From: Planctomycetia bacterium
GTDB taxonomy: Bacteria; Planctomycetota; UBA8108; SXIK01
DNA: 60,355 nucleotides
Assembly (NCBI GenBank): GCA_005772855.1
Contig: SXIK01000081.1
Span: forward strand, 1 to 60,355
Reading direction: 5' to 3'
Part shown: positions 45,584 to 53,734 of the stretch, piece by piece
Numbering within the stretch: the first letter of the stretch is position 1
Layout: each line of letters begins with the position of its first letter
Notes under the pieces: model-generated
Told to the model about the DNA's origin: nothing
The model's input: only the letters and a program-made list of their open reading frames with translations
Databases searched by the model: none
Position numbers and translations under genes: made by a program

Positions 45584-47389
45584 CTAGGGGGCCAGTTGCT
45601 CCAGCTCTTCCCAGCGCTGGTAGGCCGTGGCCAACTCCCCTTGCAGATACTTGAGGCGAGCTTGCGCCCCGGAGATCTGAGCCCCCGACTGCTGGTAAAA
45701 CTGCGGCTGGGCCATCTCGCCGTGGAGCGCGTCGATTTCACTCTCCATCTTTTCGATGGCCGTCGGAAGGCCGGACAATTCTTGCCTCTGTTTGAAGGAA
45801 AAGCGCGGCTTGCGGCTCTCACGAAGCTCGGCGCTGGAGGGGGGAGCGGCGCTCGGTTTCACTGCGGAGGCCCGTGGGGTGGCAACGGAAGCCGGCCGCT
45901 GCCGCTGCCAGTCGTCATAGCCTCCCACATACTCCTTCACGCCCCCGTCCTCAAACACGATCGTGCTGGTGACCACGTTGTTCAAGAACGCCCGGTCGTG
46001 ACTCACCAGCAAGACGGTGCCCTCGAACTGTACCAACCGCTCCTCCAGCAGCTCCAGAGTCTCGGCATCCAAATCGTTGGTCGGTTCATCCAGGACAATC
46101 ACATTCGCGGGCCTCGCGAAGAGCTTCGCCAACAAGACCCGGTTGCGCTCACCCCCAGACAAATAGCGCACCAGCGTACGCGACCGCTCGGGACTGAATA
46201 GAAATTCCTGCAGGTAGCCGATGATGTGCCGGGGCATGCCCCCAATTTGCACCGTCTGGCAACCATCTCCCACGTTGTCTTCTATCGAAGCATCCTCATT
46301 CAGTTGCTGGCGCAGTTGGTCGAAGTAGGCAATCTGCAGGTTGGTTCCGAGCCGCACCGAGCCCCTGCTCGGCTGAAGCTGGCCCAGAAGCAAGCGCAAG
46401 AGTGTGGTTTTCCCTGCGCCATTGGAGCCAATGATGCCAATCTTGTCTCCGCGCAGGACGCTGGTCGAAAAATCACGAACGATTTCGCGGTTATCGTAGG
46501 TGAAAGAGACTTCATCCACCTCCACCACCAGGGTGCCGCTGCGCTGGCCTTCCTGAATCGTCATTTGCACGCGACCGTCACGTGCGCGGCGCTCGCCACG
46601 GACACGGCGCATCTGCTCCAGGGCTCGGACACGTCCTTCGTTGCGGCACCTGCGCGCCTTGACTCCTTGCCGAACCCAAACCTCCTCCTCCGCCAGCCGC
46701 TTGTCGAACAGGGCGAATTGCTTTTCCTCCGCGGCCAGAGCGTCTTCCTTGCGACTGAGGAAGGTGTCGTAATCGCAGGACCAATCAAACAGCCGTCCTC
46801 GATCAATCTCCAGGATGCGCGTGGCCAGCCTGCGCAGAAACATCCGGTCATGCGTGACAAAGATCAGCGTTGTATTCCAGCGCGGCAAGAATTCTTCCAG
46901 CCAGGTAATGGAATTTACATCGAGGTGATTGGTCGGCTCATCGAGTAACAGCAAATCGGGAGCGGCTACCAGAGCTCGGGCCAACAGGACGCGGCGTTTT
47001 AGACCGGAGGAAAGAGATTCAAAACGAGCCTCGGCCGGCAGGTTCATGTCGGCCAGAATGCGCTCGACGCGCTGCTCCGCTTGCCAGAGCGCTTCGAGCT
47101 CCCCCTCGAGCGAAGCGAAGCCCAGGGCCGCCACCTCTCTCACCGACCCGGTGAGACCCAGCGGTACCTCCTGAGACAGGAGTGCGAGCCTGGTTCCCGG
47201 GGCAAAGGCTATCTTGCCCCCGTCCGGCTGGACGTCCCCCTTCAAGATCCGCAGCAGCGTCGTCTTGCCCGAACCATTGCGCCCGAGGAGCCCAATGCGC
47301 TGCCCCGGCTCGATCTGGCACGACACTCCATCCAGCAGGGCTGGGCCACCAAATCCGATCGATAGTTCATTGACTGTAATTAAGGCCAT
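45584..47389 (-). CDS. uup: ABC-F family ATPase, Uup type
   Basis: Soluble twin-ATPase of the ABC-F family, 601 residues from the ATG at 47389 (MALITVNELS). Two nucleotide-binding domains: Walker A GLLGRNGSGKTTLL and GIIGSNGAGKTTLL; signature LSSGLKRRVLLA and LSGGERNRVLLA; Walker B LLLLDEPTNHLD and VIVLDEPTNDLD. The first signature lacks one Gly (SSGLK). The linker between domains is typical, and the C-terminus has a coiled-coil (IEKMESEIDALHGEM ... YQRWEELEQ) as in Uup. ABC-F proteins act on the ribosome; Uup is linked to ribosome function and transposon-excision phenotypes. It is transcribed divergently from the GDSL-like gene. Confidence 0.92.
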   Translation of the reverse strand: MALITVNELSIGFGGPALLDGVSCQIEPGQRIGLLGRNGSGKTTLLRILKGDVQPDGGKIAFAPGTRLALLSQEVPLGLTGSVREVAALGFASLEGELEALWQAEQRVERILADMNLPAEARFESLSSGLKRRVLLARALVAAPDLLLLDEPTNHLDVNSITWLEEFLPRWNTTLIFVTHDRMFLRRLATRILEIDRGRLFDWSCDYDTFLSRKEDALAAEEKQFALFDKRLAEEEVWVRQGVKARRCRNEGRVRALEQMRRVRGERRARDGRVQMTIQEGQRSGTLVVEVDEVSFTYDNREIVRDFSTSVLRGDKIGIIGSNGAGKTTLLRLLLGQLQPSRGSVRLGTNLQIAYFDQLRQQLNEDASIEDNVGDGCQTVQIGGMPRHIIGYLQEFLFSPERSRTLVRYLSGGERNRVLLAKLFARPANVIVLDEPTNDLDAETLELLEERLVQFEGTVLLVSHDRAFLNNVVTSTIVFEDGGVKEYVGGYDDWQRQRPASVATPRASAVKPSAAPPSSAELRESRKPRFSFKQRQELSGLPTAIEKMESEIDALHGEMAQPQFYQQSGAQISGAQARLKYLQGELATAYQRWEELEQLAP

Positions 47390-47570
47390 GGCATCCAGCG
47401 GGGAGAGTTGCCGGCTCGGAAAACGAGCTGCAGAGTATACACGCCTCGCGAGGGAGGCTGACCCGCAATTGGGATTCAGGTTCAAAATGAGGACCGTTTC
47501 TGAAGCTCGGGTTAGAATCCCCCAACGTTCTTCAAGAGTCGAACCCGTTTTCTTGTCCCTGGAGATTCAT

Positions 47571-48512
47571 GTGAACTTCTGGCTCCTGTGCACCATCCCT
47601 CTTGGTCTGTTCCTGCCCAGTTCCCCGCCGCTCGAGCTACGCGACGGCGACCGCGTGGTGCTTTTGGGCAACGCCTTCTTTGAGCGGGAGCTGCCAACCT
47701 CCTACATCGAAACGCTCCTCACGGCGCGGCACCCCGAACGCAACCTCAAGTTTCGCAACCTTGGCTGGAGTGGCGACAATGTTTGGGGCCACTCTCGCAC
47801 TCTCTTTGACCCCCTCGAGAGAGGTCTGGCTCGCATCGAGGAGCAGGTGAAGGAGCTCAGGGCAACGGTGGTACTCCTGGCGTATGGCATGAACGAGTCC
47901 TTCGACGGCCCCGCAGCCTTGCCGAGATTCATCGAGGGCCTGGGTTGCCTCGCAGACAGGGTCGCCGCGCTCGGCGCTCGCGTGGCGATCATCTCCCCCA
48001 TTCGACACGAGGACATGGGACGCCCGCTTCCCGACCCGAAGCCTCACAATGACTCTCTCACCAGGTACGTCGAGGCCATGTCGCAGCTTGCCGGGAAGCG
48101 CCGACTGCCCTTTGTAAACCTCTTCAAAATCGAGCCTCGGCCTGGTCAGCGGCTGACGCGAAACGGAATCCAGCCGACGGCGGAGGGCTATCGCGTCTAT
48201 GCGGAAGAGATTGCCCGCCAGTTCGGGCACGGCCTCGAGCAGAGCGTGCTCGGCACGAGGTCCGGGGAGGCCCTGCGCAGGGCAATCGTGGAGAAGAACC
48301 AGCTATTCTTCCATAGCTGGAGGCCCCAGAACGAAACCTACATCCTTGGATTTCGCAAACACGAACAGGGTCAAAACGCAGTGGAGATTTCACGAATCGA
48401 CCCGCTCATCGAGGCCAGAGAAAAGGAGATCGAAACTCTACGCTCCGCTTTAACCTCCGTGCCACCGATCCCGCACCCGAAGAGCGATCCCCCCGCGGAG
48501 GTGAAGCCGTGA
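47571..48512 (+). CDS. Secreted SGNH/GDSL-like protein lacking catalytic residues
   Basis: 313 residues from a GTG at 47571 with GGAG six bases upstream; the N-terminus is a signal peptide (FWLLCTIPLGLFLPS). The fold matches SGNH hydrolases: RDGDRVVLLGNAFFERE (block I), FRNLGWSGDNVWG (block II), AYGMNES (block III) and NGIQPTAEGYRVYAEEI (block V). Block I has GNA instead of GDS and block V has Gln where the catalytic His belongs, with Asn for Asp, so the Ser-His-Asp triad is absent. It is probably a binding or structural partner, not an esterase. The PVC-type cytochrome starts two bases after its stop (a GTG start would overlap), so the two are surely co-translated. Confidence 0.85.
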   Translation: MNFWLLCTIPLGLFLPSSPPLELRDGDRVVLLGNAFFERELPTSYIETLLTARHPERNLKFRNLGWSGDNVWGHSRTLFDPLERGLARIEEQVKELRATVVLLAYGMNESFDGPAALPRFIEGLGCLADRVAALGARVAIISPIRHEDMGRPLPDPKPHNDSLTRYVEAMSQLAGKRRLPFVNLFKIEPRPGQRLTRNGIQPTAEGYRVYAEEIARQFGHGLEQSVLGTRSGEALRRAIVEKNQLFFHSWRPQNETYILGFRKHEQGQNAVEISRIDPLIEAREKEIETLRSALTSVPPIPHPKSDPPAEVKP

Positions 48513-48514
48513 AG

Positions 48515-51500
48515 ATGCGCCCCCTCCGACATCCAGCAAGCTTCCTGCTGGTTGCCCTGACGTTCCAGCTCTGCGCCCAGCAGAACCTCAAGGAGATTCC
48601 CGTCCCGGACCCCGAGGCCGAGCTGAAAACCTTCAGGACGGCTCCCGAGCTCGACGTCAACCTCTTCGCTGCGGATCCTCTCATCCACAAGCCGATTCAA
48701 ATCAACTTTGATGCGGGGGGGCGACTCTGGGTCGCAAGCTCCGCGATCTACCCGCATCTCAAGCCAGGCGAAACGGCAAACGACAAGATCATCGTGCTCG
48801 AGGACACGGACGGCGACGGTAGAGCCGACAGGTCCGTCGTCTTCGCCGATGGACTCCTCATCCCCACGGGCGTCGCGCCGGATGATGCCGGCGGAGCTTA
48901 CGTGGCCAACTCGACCGAGCTCGTTCACTTTCGGGATGTCGATGGAGATCTGAAGGCTGACGAGCGTCACGTCGTCTTTTCCGGTTTCGGCACCGAGGAC
49001 ACGCACCACATCGTGCACACCTTTCGCTGGGGCCCGGACGGAATGCTCTACTTCAATCAATCCGTCTACATTCACAGCCACGTGGAGACGCCGTACGGAG
49101 TTCGGCGCCTCGGTGGCGGGGGCATCTGGCAATTCCGACCGGAGACGGAGGAGCTCGAGATCTTCCTGCACGGCATGGTAAACGGCTGGGGCCACCACTT
49201 TGACCGCTGGGGCCAATCCTTCGGGGCAGACGGAGCCAACAGCGGGGGCGTCATCTACTTCATTCCAGGCGCCACGGTCGTGGGCTCGCCGACCTCCAGG
49301 AGGCCGATGCGCGGCCTCAATCCCGGGAGCCCCAAGTACTGCGGTACGGAAATCCTGAGCGGCCGTCACCTGCCGCCCGGCTGGGAAGGCAGCTTCCTCA
49401 CAAACGATTTTCGCGCCCACCGCGTCTGTCGCTTCGTCCTGTCGGAGGACGGCTCGGGATTCGCGTCCAGGGAGGCCGTGGAGCCGCTGCGATCATCGAG
49501 CGTGGCCTTCCGCCCGGTCGACATCAAGCAGGGTCCCGATGGCGCGATCTATGTTGCCGACTGGTACAACCCGATCATCCAGCACGGCGAGGTCGATTTT
49601 CGCAGCCCCCTTCGCAACCACGAAAATGGCCGTATCTGGCGCCTTGTCGCGAAGGGAAGGCCGCTCGTCGATCGCCCCCGGATCGAGGGCGCCCCGATCC
49701 CGGAGCTGCTCGATCACCTGAAGGCCCCCGAGCAGTGGACCCGCCACCACGTGAAGCGAGTCCTGAGCCATCGACCGAAATCAGAAGTTCTCTCGGCGAT
49801 CGCCGCGTGGGTCGCGCACCTCGACTCGAGGGACCCCGAGTTCGAGCACCACAGACTCGAGGCCTTGTGGGTTCACCAGACGCTCAACCTACCCAACGAG
49901 AAGCTGCTTCGGTCGGTGCTGAACTCGCCGGAACCGCGCGCCCGCGCCGCAGCCACGCGAGTTCTGCGGTACTGGCTGCCCCGCCTCGAGGAGAGCTTGC
50001 CGCAGCTCGAGGAACGTATCGCCGACGACTTCCCCCGCGTCCGCCTCGAGGCCGTTCGAGCCCTGGGGGATCTCGGCACCGCTCGTGCCATGGCCGTCGC
50101 GCTCGGGGCCCTTGACAGGCCCGTGGACTCCTTCCTCGACTACGCTCTACACCTGACAGCCACGCAGCTCGAGCCCCAGTGGGTGGCGGCACTCGAGTCC
50201 GACGAGCCCGTCTTCTCCGGAAACGATCGCCACCTGGAATATGTACTGTCGTCCGTGGGCTCGGCCCGCGTCGTTCCGCTTCTGAGGAAGCGGGTCGAAT
50301 CAGGCAAGTGCAAGGGTGAGGAGGAACAGAATCTGCTCCGACTCATGGCTGCGAAGGGGGGAGCGGGCGACCTCGCCGTGGTGCTCGATCGGGCACGAGC
50401 AAGGAAGAGCCAACCGCTGCTCGCAGCGCTCGTAAGCGCCGCCCGTGAGAGAAAAGTTGTCCCGGAGCGAGGAACTGAAGTGTTGAAGGAATGGACCTCC
50501 AACGATTCGAACCCTCTGCGCCTCGACGCCCTCCGGCTCGCAGGCCTCTGGAGAGTGGAGGCCTTGCGTCCAACGCTCGAGAAGACCGCACAGGACGGGA
50601 ACGAGACACTCGAGGTGCAGGCGGCTGCGATCGAGGGGCTCGAAAACCTGGGAGGCGAGGCCAGCGTGCGCCTACTTTCGGCACTCGCAGCCCCGACTCG
50701 ACCGGAGCTCTCGCGCAGACAGGCTCTCGAGGCTCTCATCACGCTGGAACCAAGGATCGCGGCGCAGCTCACAGTTGCGACGCTCACCGAGGGCTCGTCC
50801 GCTGCTGGCCACATCCTTGAGCGTTTCCTGGCTCGCAAGGGGGGGGTGGATGCACTCATCGAGGCTCTCAAGAATCAAAAGATTCCCGAAGACACTGCAA
50901 AACTGGCGCTCCGGGCTGCGCGCTCCGCACCAACCCCGCCGCGCGAGCTCGTTGAGGCCCTGAGCGCTGCGGGAGGCCTGCAGGGCGGCGCCGAGAAGGA
51001 GCTCTCCCCGGAGGAGCTCGCTCGCCTGATGGAGGACGCCAGGACGAGCGGCAATCCAAGGCGCGGGGAGCAGATCTTTCGCCGCAAGGACCTTTCGTGC
51101 CTCAAGTGCCACGCGATTGGCGGCGCTGGCGGGCAAGTTGGCCCCGACCTCATCTCGCTCGGGGCGGCCGCACAGCTCGACTACATCGTCGAAGCGGTCC
51201 TCCTGCCGAACAAGGCGGTGAAGGAAAACTATCACTCGACCGTCGCAGTGACGAAGGACGGCCAGATCATCACGGGGATCAAGGTGCGGGAGAGCAAGGA
51301 GGAGATCGTGCTCCGGGACGCCGACGGCGTGGACATCAGCCTCCCAAGGGGGAACCTCGAGCAGGCATCGCCGTCGGGTTCGATCATGCCCTCCGGCCTC
51401 GCGGACATGATCACGCGCGACGAACTCCGCGACCTGGTGCGGTTCCTGAGCGAGCTCGGGAGGACGCAGGAGTTCTCCCTCTCAAAGACTTTGACCGCAC

Positions 51501-51886
51501 GGCGGTGGCGCGTCCTCGAGAACCCGCCACCGGATGGCTTGCCCGTGAGCGATCCGAGGTGGACGCCAGCCTACAGCGAGGTTTCCGGCGCCTTGCCAGT
51601 GGCCGAGCTGCCGGTCACCTCTCCTGCGCTTATCGCGTACGCCGCCTGCGAGCTCAACGTCACCACGCCGGGACGTGCCACCCTCCGCCTCAACTCTCCC
51701 GACGGGCTCACCGTAAAGCTCGACGACGTGCGCCTTGAACCAGGGAGAGAAATGCCCGTTCATCTCACGAGCGGCTCGCACCGGGTCCTCTTTCGGATCA
51801 ACACCTCGAGGCGCAAGGAGCCGCTCCTTGTGGAGCTTGACGCTGTAGCCGACGGCGCCAGGGTGCTCTTCGCAGTGGGCCCGTGA
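48515..51886 (+). CDS. PVC-type haem-binding CxxCH protein (propeller - HEAT - cytochrome c)
   Basis: 1123 residues. The ATG at 48515 has GAGGTGA upstream; a GTG at 48509 overlapping the previous stop is the alternative. A signal peptide is followed by a beta-propeller dehydrogenase-like domain (FDAGGRLWVASSAIYPHLKP, VLEDTDGDGRADRSVVFADG, WGPDGMLYFNQSVYIHSH, DWYNPIIQHGEVDF). About residues 400-830 are HEAT-like repeats. A single cytochrome c domain follows with CLKCH at about residue 862 and a GPDLISLG segment, then a C-terminal carbohydrate-binding-like domain. This architecture is characteristic of Planctomycetota, where such proteins are thought to be periplasmic oxidoreductases. The electron donor and substrate are unknown. 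Confidence 0.92.
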   Translation: MRPLRHPASFLLVALTFQLCAQQNLKEIPVPDPEAELKTFRTAPELDVNLFAADPLIHKPIQINFDAGGRLWVASSAIYPHLKPGETANDKIIVLEDTDGDGRADRSVVFADGLLIPTGVAPDDAGGAYVANSTELVHFRDVDGDLKADERHVVFSGFGTEDTHHIVHTFRWGPDGMLYFNQSVYIHSHVETPYGVRRLGGGGIWQFRPETEELEIFLHGMVNGWGHHFDRWGQSFGADGANSGGVIYFIPGATVVGSPTSRRPMRGLNPGSPKYCGTEILSGRHLPPGWEGSFLTNDFRAHRVCRFVLSEDGSGFASREAVEPLRSSSVAFRPVDIKQGPDGAIYVADWYNPIIQHGEVDFRSPLRNHENGRIWRLVAKGRPLVDRPRIEGAPIPELLDHLKAPEQWTRHHVKRVLSHRPKSEVLSAIAAWVAHLDSRDPEFEHHRLEALWVHQTLNLPNEKLLRSVLNSPEPRARAAATRVLRYWLPRLEESLPQLEERIADDFPRVRLEAVRALGDLGTARAMAVALGALDRPVDSFLDYALHLTATQLEPQWVAALESDEPVFSGNDRHLEYVLSSVGSARVVPLLRKRVESGKCKGEEEQNLLRLMAAKGGAGDLAVVLDRARARKSQPLLAALVSAARERKVVPERGTEVLKEWTSNDSNPLRLDALRLAGLWRVEALRPTLEKTAQDGNETLEVQAAAIEGLENLGGEASVRLLSALAAPTRPELSRRQALEALITLEPRIAAQLTVATLTEGSSAAGHILERFLARKGGVDALIEALKNQKIPEDTAKLALRAARSAPTPPRELVEALSAAGGLQGGAEKELSPEELARLMEDARTSGNPRRGEQIFRRKDLSCLKCHAIGGAGGQVGPDLISLGAAAQLDYIVEAVLLPNKAVKENYHSTVAVTKDGQIITGIKVRESKEEIVLRDADGVDISLPRGNLEQASPSGSIMPSGLADMITRDELRDLVRFLSELGRTQEFSLSKTLTARRWRVLENPPPDGLPVSDPRWTPAYSEVSGALPVAELPVTSPALIAYAACELNVTTPGRATLRLNSPDGLTVKLDDVRLEPGREMPVHLTSGSHRVLFRINTSRRKEPLLVELDAVADGARVLFAVGP

Positions 51887-51939
51887 CCGAAGGGTCCCGG
51901 CGAGTCAAGAAAAGCCGTCCAGCGCCCAGATACTATTCG

Positions 51940-52165
51940 TTGAGCAGCCCACCCGGCCTCTCGCGGCCCTTGCACGAGACTCGTCGGAAGACGTGCGCGT
52001 CGAGCCCGTGACCGCGCTGGTAGCCCGCGATCCGAATGCCCCGGTCCTGCGGGAGGTACTGGCCCACGACCCGTCCGAGCGAGTGCGAAGACGCGCGGCG
52101 CGTGAGCTTTCCGCAACGGCCAACGATCCGTCCGGGGCCGTGCGCGACCGTGCGGGATCGATTAT
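51940..52165 (+). pseudogene. Orphan HEAT-repeat fragment
   Basis: About 75 codons in one frame encode two HEAT-like turns (ALARDSSEDVRVEPVTALVA; VLAHDPSERVRRRAARELSA) and no start, signal or domain. It is probably the residue of a deleted HEAT-repeat gene downstream of the PVC-type cytochrome. Confidence 0.4.
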
Positions 52166-52378
52166 CATGCCCGCACAGCTCAATTTGCACGGCGACCCAG
52201 AGAACTGACGCCCGAGACACCCCGCGAGGCCAGGATGCCCTACACGGCGTGTGGGCGTCTCCTTTCGGGACGCTCCGCGAAAGGCCGGGAGGGTCGACAG
52301 ACCATCGAATCGAATAACCACAGCATTATCAACGCGCCAGGACCCAACCCTCCCTCGAAATGCGTCCTACAAGAAGTC

Positions 52379-53689
52379 ATGAGGCGTTGTGTTCCGCTCT
52401 CGTCGCCGGGACCCTCAGAAGGAATTGTTAACCAATTGAGTCGTTTCATCTTGTTGAGCGCGATCACCGCATGCGTTGTCGTCCTTATTCTCACAATTTT
52501 GCCACCATCCCGAAAGTCTGAGGACAAGCCGACCAAGATGCTCCCAAACATGACTGGCAGCTATGGCCGCTGGCTGGCCGACAAAGTACTGGGTGATGGT
52601 CCGGCGCAGCTTTCCTTCCGAACCGACCGCTGGAAGAACCTGAAGACATGGCAAGGAGCTGGGCGGCAACGAGTGCTGGAGCTCATCGCGCCCGTGAACC
52701 TCGGAGGCGAGCCTGAAGTCAAGGTGGAATCACAGCACACCCACGACGGTCTGCACGTGGAGCATTTGTCCTGGCAGCTGCCGAACGGCCCCCGGACTGA
52801 GGCTGTCTTCCTCAAGCCAGCCGGCGCCACGGGAAGGCTTCCAGCCATACTGGGTCTCCATGATCACAGCGGAGACAAGTTCATGGGTTGGCGGAAGATT
52901 GCACGAACCGACGATCAACCCTGGAAGACTCAAGAGACGCATCAGGTGCGCGCCTATGCAGGCGTCGCGTGGGCCAATGAAATCGCCAAACGTGGTTATG
53001 CTGTCTTGGTGCACGATACTTTTCCGTTTGGGAGCCGGCGGGTAAGAGTTGCCGATGTTCCGGAAGAGCTGCGTGCGGGCGCCGTGGATCCTGAACCGTC
53101 CGACGTGGAGGGAATCGCGAAGTACAACGCCTTTGCTGCGATTCACGAGAATACCATCGAAAAGAGCCTGCTGAGCGCTGGCACGACCTGGCCGGGGGTG
53201 TACCTCGTTGAGGATCAGCGAGCACTCGATGTGCTTTGCGCCCGCGCGGATGTCGATGCAACGCGCGTCGGCTGTGCGGGGCTCTCGGGTGGAGGGATGC
53301 GAACGGTGTTCCTGGGTGGCCTGGACGACCGTATCCGAGTTGCGATACCCGTGGGTTTCATGACCACGTGGCGCGATTTCGTACTGGACAAGAGCTCCCA
53401 TCACACCTGGATGACCTACGTGCCACTGCTTCCGAAAGACCTGGATTTCCCTGAAATCCTGGCGTTGCGCGCCCCGGCAGCAACTCTGGTGCAAAACTGC
53501 AACGAGGATCCCCTTTACACGCTATCGGAGATGAAACGCGCCGACACGATGCTGCGTGAAACTTTCGAGAAAGGAGGTGCGGCAGAGCGATACCGCTCGA
53601 GCTTTTATCCGGGTGGACACAAGTTCGACCGAGAAATGCAAGCTGAGGCCTTCTCCTGCTTTGATGAGTACTTGAAGGGAAACAGGTAG
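52379..53689 (+). CDS. Alpha/beta hydrolase, acetyl-esterase/dienelactone-hydrolase-like, membrane-anchored
   Basis: About 436 residues if the ATG at 52379 is used. An N-terminal membrane helix (LLSAITACVVVLILTILPP) suggests an anchored or exported enzyme; the exact start is uncertain because no ribosome site is clear. The catalytic domain has an oxyanion region (AILGLHDHSGDK), nucleophile elbow VGCAGLSGGGMRT (Gly-x-Ser-x-Gly), an acidic residue near NCNEDPLYTL and His in YPGGHKFD, so the triad is present. The family is related to acetyl-xylan esterases and dienelactone hydrolases. The upstream DNA looks less GC-rich than its neighbours, hinting at transfer. No operon partner. Confidence 0.85.
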   Translation: MRRCVPLSSPGPSEGIVNQLSRFILLSAITACVVVLILTILPPSRKSEDKPTKMLPNMTGSYGRWLADKVLGDGPAQLSFRTDRWKNLKTWQGAGRQRVLELIAPVNLGGEPEVKVESQHTHDGLHVEHLSWQLPNGPRTEAVFLKPAGATGRLPAILGLHDHSGDKFMGWRKIARTDDQPWKTQETHQVRAYAGVAWANEIAKRGYAVLVHDTFPFGSRRVRVADVPEELRAGAVDPEPSDVEGIAKYNAFAAIHENTIEKSLLSAGTTWPGVYLVEDQRALDVLCARADVDATRVGCAGLSGGGMRTVFLGGLDDRIRVAIPVGFMTTWRDFVLDKSSHHTWMTYVPLLPKDLDFPEILALRAPAATLVQNCNEDPLYTLSEMKRADTMLRETFEKGGAAERYRSSFYPGGHKFDREMQAEAFSCFDEYLKGNR

Positions 53690-53734
53690 GCGTCCGACAA
53701 GACCATCGGTGGACCCGGATATCATTGGAGGATC

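Noticed and set aside
52235-52378. N-terminal extension of the esterase-like protein
   Set aside because: The frame is open but encodes low-complexity, non-signal residues and no ribosome site precedes it; the membrane helix is preserved with the ATG at 52379.
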